Source: an uncultured Clostridia bacterium
Lineage (GTDB): Bacteria > Bacillota > Clostridia > Peptostreptococcales > Acidaminobacteraceae
NCBI GenBank assembly: GCA_927417275.1
Contig: CAKMJV010000026.1
Span: 1-63,999, forward strand
Reading direction: 5' to 3'
Length of the DNA: 63,999 nucleotides
A program made the translations under genes and the position numbers. Shown here one piece after another: positions 8,113 to 17,190 of this stretch; the stretch's first letter is position 1; each line of letters opens with the position of its first letter. A model generated the notes under the pieces. It was given only the letters and a program-made list of their open reading frames with translations, searched no databases and had not been told where the DNA came from.

Positions 8113-11100
8113 ATGGGTTATAGGGAATTAAACAAAGAAACGGTCGCAGAAAATGAAAAACAAGTAAGAGGATATTGGGAAGAGATCGATTTACTAAAAT
8201 TAAGTGTAGATAGCAGAGAGGGGAAACCACCTTTTGTCTTCTATGAGGGCCCTCCTACTGCAAATGGCAGACCGGGTATCCATCACGTCCTTGCACGTGC
8301 ACTCAAGGATTCTGTTTGTCGTTATAAAACCATGCAGGGCTATCAGGTAAAGCGTAAAGCCGGTTGGGACACGCATGGTTTGCCTGTTGAAATCGAAGTT
8401 GAAAAAAGATTAAACTTAAACGATAAGACTGCGATTGAAGCGTATGGACTGGAAAACTTTAATGCACAATGCCGCCACTCTGTGTTTGAATACGAAGACG
8501 CTTGGCGTGAAATGACTAAGAAAATGGCTTATTTGATAGACTTAGATCATCCATATGTAACACTTGAAAACAACTATATTGAAAGTGTTTGGTGGATCCT
8601 CGATAAGTTCTTTAAAGAAGACTATATCTATGAAGGCCATAAAATATTACCTTATTGTCCACGTTGTGGAACGGGGCTTGCTTCGCACGAAGTGGCACAA
8701 GGGTACCAAGAGATCAAAACAGTGACTGTCTACGTAAAATTTAAGCGCAAGGATGTAAATGAGTACTTTTTAGTATGGACGACGACACCTTGGACGCTTG
8801 CTTCAAACGTGGCTTTAACCGTTAATCCACTTGAAACGTATGTTAAAGTGAAATACAACGACGAAGTTTACTATATCGAGAAGAACTTAGCACCTAAAGT
8901 GCTCGAAGGTGAATTTGAAGTCTTAGAAGAACTCAAAGGTAAAGACCTTGAATATATGGAATATGAGCAGTTTATGCCATTTGTTGAGGTGGATAAAAAA
9001 GCGTTCTTTGTCACGTGTGCGGATTACGTTACTGTGGAAGATGGTACGGGCATCGTGCATACGGCACCTGCTTTTGGTGAAGACGACTATAATACAGGTC
9101 AAAGATACGATTTACCTGTTATTCAACCTGTAGACGAAGAAGGCAAGTACACTGCGACACCTTGGAAAGGGACTTTTGTTATGGATGCTGACCCAGAAAT
9201 CGTAAACTGGTTGGCAGAGCAAGGCAAACTTTTCAAAAAGCAAAAAATGGATCATAATTACCCACATTGTTGGAGATGTAGAACGCCGCTTTTATACTAT
9301 GCAAAACCAAGCTGGTATATAGAGATGACGAAGTTAAAAGATCAGTTGATCGCAAATAATAATACGGTAAATTGGTATCCGGATTATGTGGGTGAAAAGC
9401 GATTTGGCAACTGGCTTGAAAACCTTAATGACTGGGCGATCTCCAGAAGCAGATACTGGGGCACACCGCTTAATATTTGGCGTTGTTCATGTGGTCATAT
9501 CGATTCAGTGGGCTCGCGTAAAGAACTGGTTGAACGTGCGGTAGAAAGCATAGACGAAAGCATCGAACTTCACAGACCTTTTGTGGACGATGTGCATATT
9601 AAATGTGACAAATGTGGTGGACACATGCAGCGCGTGCCTGAAGTTATCGACTGTTGGTTTGACAGTGGTGCGATGCCATTTGCACAACACCATTATCCAT
9701 TTGAAAACAAGGAGTCATTCGAAACGCTATTCCCTGCGGATTTCATCTGTGAAGGCATCGATCAGACACGTGGCTGGTTCTACTCGCTTTTAGCGATCAG
9801 CACATTTGTAATGGGTAAGTCACCTTATAAAAACGTATTGGTAAACGACCTCATATTAGATAAGCACGGCAAAAAAATGTCTAAGTCGAGAGGCAATGGC
9901 GTGGATGCATTTGAGCTCTTAGACAAATACGGTGCTGACGTGGTGAGATGGTACTTGTACTATGTCTCTCCAGCATGGTCACCGACTAAGTTTGACGAAG
10001 AGGGTTTAATCGAAGTCAACTCAAAATTCTTCGGTACCATCAAAAACGTGTATAATTTCTTTACGCTCTATGCAAACAACGATAACATCGATGTGAATAC
10101 GTTCTATATCTCGCCACAAGAGCGTCCAGAGTTAGACCGATGGATCTTATCGAAACTGAACTCGTTAACGCAAGCAGTAAACGATGAACTCGGCGTTTTT
10201 GACTTAACTAAAGCGGTTAGAAAAATCCAAGAGTTTGTGAGTGAAGATTTATCCAACTGGTATATCCGAAGATCGAGACGCCGTTTCTGGGAGTCGGATT
10301 TAACGGATGATAAGAAGTCCGTTTATAACACCACCAGCGAAGTGCTCATCGCGATCTGTCAATTAGCAGCGCCTTTTGCACCGTTTTTAACAGAGGAAAT
10401 TTACCGCAACCTCACGGGTGAATCTTCAGTACACGTGAGCACGTATCCGGTTGCTGAAGGATCGCTAATCGATAAACGCGTTGAAGACAGGATGGATTTG
10501 GTGCGTGAATTGGTTACACTTGGCCGTGCGGCAAGAGAGTCTGTTAAAATTAAAGTAAGACAGCCGATTTCAAAGGTCATCGTCGATGGAAAATATGAAG
10601 CGTTAATCGGCGATCTCGTCCCACTTATCATGGAAGAACTAAATGTAAAATCTGTTGAGTTTACTCAAGATTTGCCTAACTATATGAACTTCCAACTCAA
10701 GCCGAACTTCAAGGTTTTGGGTCCACTTATGGGTAAAAATATGGGCGCCTTTGGTCAAGCACTTAGTGTACTGGATCCTCAAGTGTATGCCATGAAGTTT
10801 GAAGCGGGCGAGCAAGTTTCACTTGAAGTTGCGGGAGAAACTTTTGTTGCAAACAGTGAGCATGTTTTGATTAATATCAATGCAAAAGAAGGCTTTACCG
10901 TTAAAATGGAAAACAACCGATTTATTATCCTAGATACGCATTTGTCCGATGCATTGATAGATGAAGGGTATGCTAGAGAACTTATTTCTCGTGTACAACA
11001 AATGCGAAAAGCAAATGATTTTGAAATGATGGATCAGATTACGATTTATTATCATGCGCCGAGTGCCTTTGAAAATGCAGTTAAAATGCATGCAGATTAT

Positions 11101-11217
11101 ATTATGTCAGAAACATTGGCAACGGAATTGGTCGCATTAGAAAACCATGAAACGCGTCTTGAAGCACATCAATTGAATGGGCATGAAGTAGGGGTATTTG
11201 TAGAAAAAAACAGTTAA
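8113..11217 (+). CDS. ileS: isoleucyl-tRNA synthetase, eukaryote-like type (IleS2)
   Basis: Charges tRNA-Ile with isoleucine. The class I signature HIGH appears as GIHH near residue 55 in the segment PPTANGRPGIHH, and KMSKS appears as GKKMSKSRGN near residue 587. The editing (CP1) domain lies between them, with Cys pairs (CPRCGTG near 181; CSCG and CDKCGG near 460-500). The total of 1034 aa and the PTANG-GIHH form point to the longer type 2 enzymes found in many Clostridia; that class is typically less sensitive to mupirocin (family knowledge). ATG 8104 overlaps the AAAGGATG ribosome site, so ATG 8113 is preferred. It is controlled by the T-box leader and followed by a terminator. Confidence 0.96.
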   Translation: MGYRELNKETVAENEKQVRGYWEEIDLLKLSVDSREGKPPFVFYEGPPTANGRPGIHHVLARALKDSVCRYKTMQGYQVKRKAGWDTHGLPVEIEVEKRLNLNDKTAIEAYGLENFNAQCRHSVFEYEDAWREMTKKMAYLIDLDHPYVTLENNYIESVWWILDKFFKEDYIYEGHKILPYCPRCGTGLASHEVAQGYQEIKTVTVYVKFKRKDVNEYFLVWTTTPWTLASNVALTVNPLETYVKVKYNDEVYYIEKNLAPKVLEGEFEVLEELKGKDLEYMEYEQFMPFVEVDKKAFFVTCADYVTVEDGTGIVHTAPAFGEDDYNTGQRYDLPVIQPVDEEGKYTATPWKGTFVMDADPEIVNWLAEQGKLFKKQKMDHNYPHCWRCRTPLLYYAKPSWYIEMTKLKDQLIANNNTVNWYPDYVGEKRFGNWLENLNDWAISRSRYWGTPLNIWRCSCGHIDSVGSRKELVERAVESIDESIELHRPFVDDVHIKCDKCGGHMQRVPEVIDCWFDSGAMPFAQHHYPFENKESFETLFPADFICEGIDQTRGWFYSLLAISTFVMGKSPYKNVLVNDLILDKHGKKMSKSRGNGVDAFELLDKYGADVVRWYLYYVSPAWSPTKFDEEGLIEVNSKFFGTIKNVYNFFTLYANNDNIDVNTFYISPQERPELDRWILSKLNSLTQAVNDELGVFDLTKAVRKIQEFVSEDLSNWYIRRSRRRFWESDLTDDKKSVYNTTSEVLIAICQLAAPFAPFLTEEIYRNLTGESSVHVSTYPVAEGSLIDKRVEDRMDLVRELVTLGRAARESVKIKVRQPISKVIVDGKYEALIGDLVPLIMEELNVKSVEFTQDLPNYMNFQLKPNFKVLGPLMGKNMGAFGQALSVLDPQVYAMKFEAGEQVSLEVAGETFVANSEHVLININAKEGFTVKMENNRFIILDTHLSDALIDEGYARELISRVQQMRKANDFEMMDQITIYYHAPSAFENAVKMHADYIMSETLATELVALENHETRLEAHQLNGHEVGVFVEKNS

Positions 11218-11223
11218 AAGCAT

Positions 11224-11263
11224 ATCACGGCGTGGATTCAAATCCGCGTCGTGATTTTTTTTT
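11224..11263 (+). terminator. intrinsic terminator after ileS
   Basis: ATCACGGCGTGGATT pairs with AATCCGCGTCGTGAT (with G-T pairs) around a two-base gap, followed by nine T residues. A very strong terminator. Confidence 0.93.
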
Positions 11264-11348
11264 GTAAATACTTGATTTATATTAACTTTAGGGGTTATAT
11301 ATTAAATAGGGCGAGCATCATAGCTGCTAAAATATAGGGGGCGATGAT

Positions 11349-12704
11349 ATGAAGATAAGAAATAATGTTCTGGCAAATCAAGACGAAATGATAGAGGCGC
11401 TCGTTCAACTCATTAAAATTCCGAGCGTTTTAGATGAAACGCAAAGTGGACCACCCTTTGGGAAGGGAATTGATGACGCATTAGATGCGACACTTGCCCT
11501 CTGTGAACGGCTAGGATTCAAAATTTATAAAGACCCTGAAGGGTTTTATGGCTATGCGGACTATGGCACGGGTGAAACGTTAATCGCAGTGCTTGGTCAT
11601 ATAGATGTGGTGCCTGAAGGGGATGCCTCAAACTGGAAACATGCGCCCTTTAAAGGGGAAGTGGTTGGAGGAAAAATATTTGGACGCGGTGCAATTGATG
11701 ATAAAGGCCCATTGGTTGCAGCTATTTATGGCATCAAAGCGGTAATAGATAGCGGTAAAGTTTTTAATAAACGCGTAAGGGTAATCGTTGGAACAGATGA
11801 AGAAAACAGTTGGCGTGGGATTTGTAAGTATGTATCAAAAGAAGCTTTGCCCGATATGGGCTTTACACCCGACTCAAATTTTCCAGTTGTTTTTGCAGAA
11901 AAAGGGCTTTTACAGTTTAAACTCAAATCAAGTAAACGTTCTGAACTGAGTGTAAAAGGCGGTCATGCTTTAAATGCCGTTCCTGAATCAGCCGTCTATC
12001 GTGGCGACGACATCATACGTTTGGAAAAGCAACTTAAAAAAATGGGTTTTGATCACGCGTTAGAGCAAGATGAAATTTATGTCATCGGTAGAAGTGCACA
12101 TACGGCGAAACCGCAGTTGGGCATTAATGCGATTACTCGAATGGCTGCTGCATTAAAAGCCATAGATCAATCTTCACCCGTATTAAATTTTATCGCAGAT
12201 AAAATTGGCTTTACGTATTCAGGTGAACTGATCTTTGGCAGTTGTCAAGACGCGCCTTCTGGCGAATTGACACTATCGGTGAATCACATAGACTTAAGTG
12301 AATATGGCGAAACCATCGGCATAGACGTCCGTATACCCGTTACAGTCGATCGAAAATTTATCGAAGATGGCATAAAGCGTGTGGCGGATAAATATGGTTT
12401 GACCTATGAAGCCATCGACGCCATGGATGCACTATTTTTATCAAAAGAACACCCGATGATTCAATCTTTAATCAGCGTTTATGAAGAAGAGACTGGACTA
12501 GATGGTGAACCCATCGCTACAGGTGGGGCGACATATGCGCGGTCCATGCATAACATCGTCGCTTTTGGTCCGTTGTTTCCTGGACAAGAAAAAGTGGCAC
12601 ATCAACCCGATGAGTATATAGAGATAAATGCCATGGTCAAATGTGCACAAATTTACGGCAAAGCCATAGAAAAACTCCTTGATTTAAACGATACAATTTC
12701 TTAA
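11349..12704 (+). CDS. pepV: M20 family dipeptidase (PepV-like)
   Basis: A zinc-dependent cytoplasmic dipeptidase of peptidase family M20, 451 aa, most like the PepV/Sapep group that frees amino acids from X-aa dipeptides. Metal-site signatures are GHIDVVPEG near residue 84, GAIDDKGP near 115 (bridging aspartate) and GTDEEN near 149 (catalytic glutamate). A lid domain falls roughly at 190-330. The C-terminal part has GGATYARS and a late histidine in AHQPDEYIEI, as in the family. It is monocistronic by position, between the ileS terminator and phoH. Exact substrate range is unknown. Confidence 0.9.
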   Translation: MKIRNNVLANQDEMIEALVQLIKIPSVLDETQSGPPFGKGIDDALDATLALCERLGFKIYKDPEGFYGYADYGTGETLIAVLGHIDVVPEGDASNWKHAPFKGEVVGGKIFGRGAIDDKGPLVAAIYGIKAVIDSGKVFNKRVRVIVGTDEENSWRGICKYVSKEALPDMGFTPDSNFPVVFAEKGLLQFKLKSSKRSELSVKGGHALNAVPESAVYRGDDIIRLEKQLKKMGFDHALEQDEIYVIGRSAHTAKPQLGINAITRMAAALKAIDQSSPVLNFIADKIGFTYSGELIFGSCQDAPSGELTLSVNHIDLSEYGETIGIDVRIPVTVDRKFIEDGIKRVADKYGLTYEAIDAMDALFLSKEHPMIQSLISVYEEETGLDGEPIATGGATYARSMHNIVAFGPLFPGQEKVAHQPDEYIEINAMVKCAQIYGKAIEKLLDLNDTIS

Positions 12705-12767
12705 CATCTATCTAACATAAATAGGATATCCTTATCATGTAATGAAACTATGAAATCGGAGGCAAGT

Positions 12768-14147
12768 ATGATAAAAAATTATATCCTTGATACCAATGTC
12801 ATGATTCATGATCCAGATTGTTTTTATAAGTTTGAAGACAATCACATTATTATTCCTATTATCTGTGTTGAAGAACTCGACCACTTAAAAAAACGTGAAG
12901 GCATCGTCGGCTATCACGCCAGATGTGCTGCGAGAGAGTTAAGCAACATTAGAAAACAAGGTAATTTATCGAAAGGCGTCGTTTTAGAAAATGGAGGCAC
13001 CATCCGTATCGAGTTAAATCATATGGATTTTGAAACGCTTCCAGATGGACTCGATTTTACTAAGAATGATACGAAGATATTAGCGGTTACTAAGAAACTC
13101 CAACAAATAAATGAACCGACACAAACCATACTGGTCACTAAAGACTTATATATGGCGATTAAAGGCGATGCAATCGGACTTGAGATACAAGATTACCAAA
13201 ATGATAAAATAGACACAGAGACGCTTTATAAGGGTTATAGAGACATCGAACTATTAAGCACTCAAATCGATCAAATATTTTCTGGTGGCATCGAATTGCC
13301 TGAATCAGTCGAAGCGCCTGTTTATCCAAATGAGTTTTTCCATATTCGAAGTTTAGACCGCGAGTCTCATGAAATTCTAGCGCGATATGATGGCAAAAAA
13401 ATCGTTCCACTTAAATACACGACAGAAGTTTCCTGGGGACTTTCACCGATTAATAGAGAACAAAAGATGGCCTATGAACTGTTGATGGATCCGGATATCC
13501 ATTTCGTAACCATATCTGGAGGTGCAGGCTCTGGAAAAACCATCATGGCTACTGCTGTGGCGCTTCAAAAGGTCATCGAGCAAGGGCAATATCGAAAAAT
13601 CGTATTCGTGAGACCTGTTGTTCCTGCAGGAAGTGATATAGGCTTTTTACCAGGAACTGAAGAAGAAAAGTTAAGACCGTGGATGGGCAGTTTTTATGAT
13701 GCAATAGAAAGTTTGGTGGATCAAAAAATCATTAAGAAGCACAAAGAAACACAAAGCAAAAGCAGACATGTGGTATACAGTGAAAAGCCAGAATTTAGTG
13801 TGGATGATTTCATCGAGCAGTATAGAAAGTTTGGTGTCATCGAGACCAAAACATTTACGTACATGCGTGGTCGCACCTTAACGGATGTACTAGTAATCGT
13901 AGATGAAGCGCAGGAAATCACACCGCACTTAGCGAAACTCATGTTAACGCGTGCGGGATTTGGTTCAAAATTTGTTTTTATCGGGGATCCGAGTGACAAT
14001 CAAATCGACAATGTCTTGGTGGATGCGAAATCCAACGGATTGGTTTATACCATCGATAAAATGAAACCCTATGCATTAACGGGACATATCACATTAAAAC
14101 AAGTTGAGAGAAGTCCTTTGGCAAAAATAGCTGAAAATGCCATGTAA
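12768..14147 (+). CDS. phoH: PhoH family protein with N-terminal PIN domain
   Basis: A 459-aa fusion of an N-terminal PIN nuclease-fold domain (residues 1-125; acidic residues in ILDTNVMIHDP, VEELD and TKNDTKIL) and a C-terminal PhoH ATPase/helicase-like domain. The Walker A GGAGSGKT is near residue 251 and Walker B VIVDEAQE near 380. PIN-PhoH (PhoH2-like/YlaK) proteins are proposed RNA helicase/ribonucleases. The CGGAGG site precedes ATG 12768; the upstream ATG 12750 is too early. A terminator follows. Confidence 0.93.
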   Translation: MIKNYILDTNVMIHDPDCFYKFEDNHIIIPIICVEELDHLKKREGIVGYHARCAARELSNIRKQGNLSKGVVLENGGTIRIELNHMDFETLPDGLDFTKNDTKILAVTKKLQQINEPTQTILVTKDLYMAIKGDAIGLEIQDYQNDKIDTETLYKGYRDIELLSTQIDQIFSGGIELPESVEAPVYPNEFFHIRSLDRESHEILARYDGKKIVPLKYTTEVSWGLSPINREQKMAYELLMDPDIHFVTISGGAGSGKTIMATAVALQKVIEQGQYRKIVFVRPVVPAGSDIGFLPGTEEEKLRPWMGSFYDAIESLVDQKIIKKHKETQSKSRHVVYSEKPEFSVDDFIEQYRKFGVIETKTFTYMRGRTLTDVLVIVDEAQEITPHLAKLMLTRAGFGSKFVFIGDPSDNQIDNVLVDAKSNGLVYTIDKMKPYALTGHITLKQVERSPLAKIAENAM

Positions 14148-14157
14148 ATAACGGAAA

Positions 14158-14207
14158 AGGCGTATGTGCAAAGCTCATAATGAGCGTTACACATACGCCT
14201 AATTTTG
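14158..14207. terminator. bidirectional terminator between phoH and the minus-strand gene
   Basis: AGGCGTATGTG (14158-14168) pairs with CACATACGCCT (14190-14200), and the loop contains a second small stem GCTCAT/ATGAGC. AATTTT follows on the plus strand and CCTTTTCC on the minus strand, so it may serve both convergent genes. Confidence 0.8.
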
Positions 14208-14248
14208 TGTACAGATTTGTTACACTGTTCAATTCATGAAACGGTTTA

Positions 14249-14572
14249 TTAGTGGTAAGCTACAATTTTGTCTGCAAATAATAGTATTTTATCAAAAACC
14301 AAATTGTACTTTACATTATTTGCGTTCTCATTAAAGGTGGTGTTTAGTCGATATACATTTTTAAGAGCAAGTGTCGCGACATTTTCCATGGTGCATTCAG
14401 ATGCTAAAAACATAGAGGATGCAAACCAGTTATCAGAGACGACTTCGATGTTCTCTTTGAGTATAATTAGCCAACCAAGTCCTTCAACATAGAATTCTAC
14501 TGTGGTTCGATCTGTCGCAATAAAAAAATCTAAAAATGCTTTTGTTTTATCAAACGTTTGATCACTTATCAT
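14249..14572 (-). CDS. uncharacterised 107-aa protein
   Basis: I do not recognise this protein. The minus-strand ATG at 14572 follows GGAGGG by six bases (the ribosome site overlaps an earlier in-frame GTG at 14584), and the gene ends shortly before a shared terminator; both support a real gene. The product is small and apparently soluble, mixing acidic and hydrophobic segments (FYVEGLGWLIIL, ENIEVVSDNWF, VATLALKNVYRLN). There is no signal peptide, clear membrane helix or metal motif. It stands alone between phoH and fabG, both on the other strand. The overlapping plus-strand frame at 14268-14492 is the weaker candidate because it has no good ribosome site. Confidence 0.6.
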   Translation of the reverse strand: MISDQTFDKTKAFLDFFIATDRTTVEFYVEGLGWLIILKENIEVVSDNWFASSMFLASECTMENVATLALKNVYRLNTTFNENANNVKYNLVFDKILLFADKIVAYH

Positions 14573-14640
14573 TTTACCCTCCACAAGTCATAGGATTTTG
14601 TTATAATAGTATTGTAACTTTAGATGGCATAAATGAACAG

Positions 14641-14667
14641 TAAAATTTTGATTCTGCGAAATTTTTA
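14641..14667 (+). promoter_or_regulatory. AT-rich hairpin in the fabG leader
   Basis: TAAAATTTTG pairs with CGAAATTTTTA across the loop ATTCTG, and a run of T follows. It is flanked by a short inverted pair ATAAATG / CATTTAT. It lies about 80 bases before the fabG ribosome site and could be a weak terminator or leader element; no known riboswitch motif was recognised. Confidence 0.4.
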
Positions 14668-14745
14668 TTTGGTGCATTTATCACTGTCATTGGCACAATA
14701 TTTGCAATATCCTAGAGGGAAACAAAAACATAGGGAGGTTTGAAG

Positions 14746-15468
14746 ATGAAAAGGTTAGAAGGAAAAGTAGCTGTTGTAACAGGTGGTGCACAAGGGATTG
14801 GTCAATGTATCTGCGAAACTTTTGCCAGAGAAGGTGCTAAAGTAATCGCTGTGGATATGTCAGACTTATCATATGTTTGTGAAAATGTTGAAGGCTACAA
14901 ATTAAACGTTACAAAGCGTACGGATATTGAACAGTTTATCGAAGAAACTGTACGGAAATACGGACACATCGATGTTTTGGTTAATAATGCAGGTATTACA
15001 AGAGATGCATTAATCAACAAAATGACTGAAGAAATGTGGGATTTGGTTATCGATGTTAATCTTAAAGGCGTGTTTAATCTTACACAGGCAGTTGCACCTG
15101 TTATGTTAGAGCAAAAAACGGGTTCAATTATCAATATTGCTTCCGTTGTCGGTGAGTATGGTAATGTAGGTCAATCAAACTATGCAGCGACAAAAGCTGG
15201 CGTTATCGGCCTTGCAAAAACATGGGCAAAAGAATTTGCTAGAAAAGGTGAAGCAATTCGCGTGAACTCGGTTGCACCTGGCTATGTAAATACGGATATG
15301 ATGAAAACTGTTCCAGATAAAGTGCTTGATCCAATTCGTGCAAAAACGATGTTGGGCAGATTAGGTGAGCCACAAGAAATCGCAAATGCGGTATTATTCT
15401 TAGCAAGTGATGAAGCTTCTTTCATCACAGGTCACAACCTTTCAGTAAACGGCGGTTTAAGATTATAG
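14746..15468 (+). CDS. fabG: 3-oxoacyl-[ACP]/acetoacetyl-CoA reductase, SDR family (FabG-like)
   Basis: A 240-aa classical short-chain dehydrogenase. The cofactor motif TGGAQGIG is near residue 11, NNAG near 83, the catalytic Ser in INIASVVGEYGN near 135, and the catalytic YAATK near 148. The C-terminus ends in FITGHNLSVNGG, typical of FabG. ATG 14746 lies seven bases after GGGAGG; the upstream TTG at 14740 is too close. It is paired with a MaoC-type hydratase 10 bases downstream rather than with fabD/acpP, so it may act on CoA thioesters (PhaB-like) as well as or instead of ACP thioesters. The substrate cannot be settled from sequence. Confidence 0.88.
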   Translation: MKRLEGKVAVVTGGAQGIGQCICETFAREGAKVIAVDMSDLSYVCENVEGYKLNVTKRTDIEQFIEETVRKYGHIDVLVNNAGITRDALINKMTEEMWDLVIDVNLKGVFNLTQAVAPVMLEQKTGSIINIASVVGEYGNVGQSNYAATKAGVIGLAKTWAKEFARKGEAIRVNSVAPGYVNTDMMKTVPDKVLDPIRAKTMLGRLGEPQEIANAVLFLASDEASFITGHNLSVNGGLRL

Positions 15469-15478
15469 GAGGACTTAC

Positions 15479-15901
15479 ATGATTAAGACGATAGAAACGA
15501 TTCAAGTGGGCGATGTGGCAACATTTTCTAAGACCATTTCAGAATTTGATGTCTATATGTATGCGGGCATTAGTGGCGATTTTAATCCTGCGCATATAAA
15601 TGCAGTGGAAGCAGAAAAAGGGATGTTTAAAGAGCGCATCGCTCATGGTATGGTTTCAGCCAGTCTCATCTCTACTGTGCTTGGTTGCCATTTACCAGGT
15701 CCAGGAACGATTTATATGTCTCAAGAATTGAGTTTTAAAAGACCTGTTAAGTTTGGCGACACCATAGAGGCTAAAGTAGAAGTCATCGAGAAAATTGAAG
15801 AAAAAAATAGATTGATTCTTAGAACGACTTGTACCAATCAACATGGTGAAATCGTAATCGACGGCAAAGCGACGGTTATGCCACCCAAAGCTACTGTATA
15901 G
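15479..15901 (+). CDS. MaoC-like (R)-specific enoyl-CoA hydratase (PhaJ type)
   Basis: A 140-aa single hot-dog-fold protein. The active-site segment GDFNPAHIN near residues 33-41 has the catalytic Asp and His of (R)-specific enoyl-CoA hydratases. The following AHGMVSASLIS and the FKRPVKFGDTI strand are typical of PhaJ/MaoC. It should interconvert a trans-2-enoyl-CoA and an (R)-3-hydroxyacyl-CoA. With the preceding reductase it forms a two-step module between 3-oxoacyl- and enoyl-thioesters through the R isomer. The physiological pathway is inferred: short-chain fermentation or fatty acid metabolism. Confidence 0.87.
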   Translation: MIKTIETIQVGDVATFSKTISEFDVYMYAGISGDFNPAHINAVEAEKGMFKERIAHGMVSASLISTVLGCHLPGPGTIYMSQELSFKRPVKFGDTIEAKVEVIEKIEEKNRLILRTTCTNQHGEIVIDGKATVMPPKATV

Positions 15902-15918
15902 TTAAAAATTATAAAGGT

Positions 15919-15950
15919 AAAGCCTTCCAAGTGATATTGGAAGGCTTTAT
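15919..15950. terminator. bidirectional terminator between convergent operons
   Basis: A perfect 12-bp stem AAAGCCTTCCAA / TTGGAAGGCTTT with the six-base loop GTGATA. T-rich flanks on both strands let it end both the fabG unit and the yjjP-yjjB unit. Confidence 0.88.
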
Positions 15951-16402
15951 TTTGATGCACTAAAAAGTGTTTTTTCGATATAGGGACGCATCATGCGTAT
16001 AAATGAAGTGGCCAATACGATGCCGCATGCGATGGATATGGCGATGAAAAGCGATTCGCCACCCTTGGTCATCGCCCGATTAAAATCTTTTTCGACGACA
16101 AAACGCATGGTATCATAGATGCCATACCCTGGAACAAAGGGGATTATCCCCGGAATGGTAAATAGTGTGGCAGGTTGCTTTTTATAGATGGCTAATATTT
16201 CACCGACGATGCCTACGGCAATAGATCCCATAAAAGCAGGTATAATAAAATTTGTGTCTTGCATTTGAAAGGTGTAGTAGACAAGCCATCCAATCATACC
16301 TGATATACTGGCTGCTATTATGAGTTTTCTGGGCAAATTAAATAAAACTGAAAACCCGACGACGCTTAAAAATGAGTAGATGCCTTGAGTAATAAGTGCC
16401 AT
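15947..16402 (-). CDS. yjjB: threonine/serine exporter subunit, YjjB/ThrE_2 type
   Basis: A 151-aa polytopic membrane protein with about five hydrophobic helices. The conserved central part contains PAFMGSIAVGIVGEILA and the family motif IPGIIPFVPGYGIYDTM. In many Firmicutes the ThrE-type exporter is split into a long YjjP-like (ThrE_1/DUF1212) and a short YjjB-like (ThrE_2/DUF3815) subunit. Here the long one is directly upstream, with 11 bases between them. A GAGGTG ribosome site precedes the ATG. Substrate (threonine, serine or, in E. coli YjjPB, succinate) is not decidable from sequence. Confidence 0.88.
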   Translation of the reverse strand: MALITQGIYSFLSVVGFSVLFNLPRKLIIAASISGMIGWLVYYTFQMQDTNFIIPAFMGSIAVGIVGEILAIYKKQPATLFTIPGIIPFVPGYGIYDTMRFVVEKDFNRAMTKGGESLFIAISIACGIVLATSFIRMMRPYIEKTLFSASK

Positions 16403-16413
16403 TTTTCACCTCT

Positions 16414-17190
16414 TTATAATAAATGGATACTAAGTTGTAAGACGATACCAACGCCAAATGCAAGTGCGATTGCGATGAAAAGTGCTTCCATCATTTTGGC
16501 ACTTCCCGCCAGAAGTTCGCCAGAAATTAGATCGCGAATGCCATTGGTCAACGAAACGCCAGGAACAAGTGTCATTAAAGGACCGATGATCACCATGTTG
16601 AGTGAAGCATCGAGATTTAATGCACGTGTGATGAGAATACATATTACGCCAAACAAGGAGGCAAAAAATCCACCGAGTATGTTTTTGATAAAGAAATTTA
16701 AATGCTTCGTGGCAAGTGCGTCTGTGAACAAGACTGTAAAAGCGCTGGCGAAATAGGCGAGCACAAATTCAAACAAACTACCGCCAAAGAGAAAAACGAA
16801 AAATCCGCCTCCCATACCACTGGCTAAAATGCGAACCCACTTTTTAAATTTTGGTGGCTGATTAAGTGCTTCGAGGAATTGGTAAGCCTCGGCTGTGTCT
16901 ATTTGATTGCCAGTAAATTTACGAGAAAATTCATTTGCTCGTGAAATGCTCTCTAAATCTATTCCTTCAGGATAGACGCGCTCAAGTACCGTATACGTTT
17001 CGCCCATTACATCTGCACTAAACATAATCCCTGTGGGAATAACGAAAACGTTTACATCTTGAAGGCCTTTCGATTGTGCCATGCGCGTAACGGTATCCTC
17101 CACACGGTAAGTTTCTGCGCCATTTTTCAACATGACGCGACCTGTTTTGATGGCTATTTTAATGATGTGTTTTGCTTGTTCTTTTGTCAT
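16414..17190 (-). CDS. yjjP: threonine/serine exporter subunit, YjjP/ThrE_1 type
   Basis: A 258-aa protein. A cytoplasmic N-terminal part includes the family signature MLKNGAETYRVEDTV near residues 20-34 and VFVIPTGIMFS near 49. About five transmembrane helices follow from residue 117 and include GPLMTLVPGVSLTNGIRDLISGELLAG. It is the large subunit of a two-gene ThrE-like exporter with the next gene. The ribosome site GGAGG is strong. The region upstream (17191-17339) is shared with the divergent rluD promoter. Confidence 0.9.
   Translation of the reverse strand: MTKEQAKHIIKIAIKTGRVMLKNGAETYRVEDTVTRMAQSKGLQDVNVFVIPTGIMFSADVMGETYTVLERVYPEGIDLESISRANEFSRKFTGNQIDTAEAYQFLEALNQPPKFKKWVRILASGMGGGFFVFLFGGSLFEFVLAYFASAFTVLFTDALATKHLNFFIKNILGGFFASLFGVICILITRALNLDASLNMVIIGPLMTLVPGVSLTNGIRDLISGELLAGSAKMMEALFIAIALAFGVGIVLQLSIHLL

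Noticed and set aside
12723..12732. AGGATATCCT palindrome before phoH, also within TAGGATATCCTA before rnc (50844-50855)
   Set aside because: Ten-base palindromes are expected dozens of times by chance in 64 kb, and GGATATCC also occurs inside the phoH coding region (13491); two intergenic copies do not make an operator.
14268..14492. Plus-strand 74-codon frame opposite the 107-aa minus gene
   Set aside because: It has no good ribosome site and the minus-strand frame is longer, with GGAGGG well placed.
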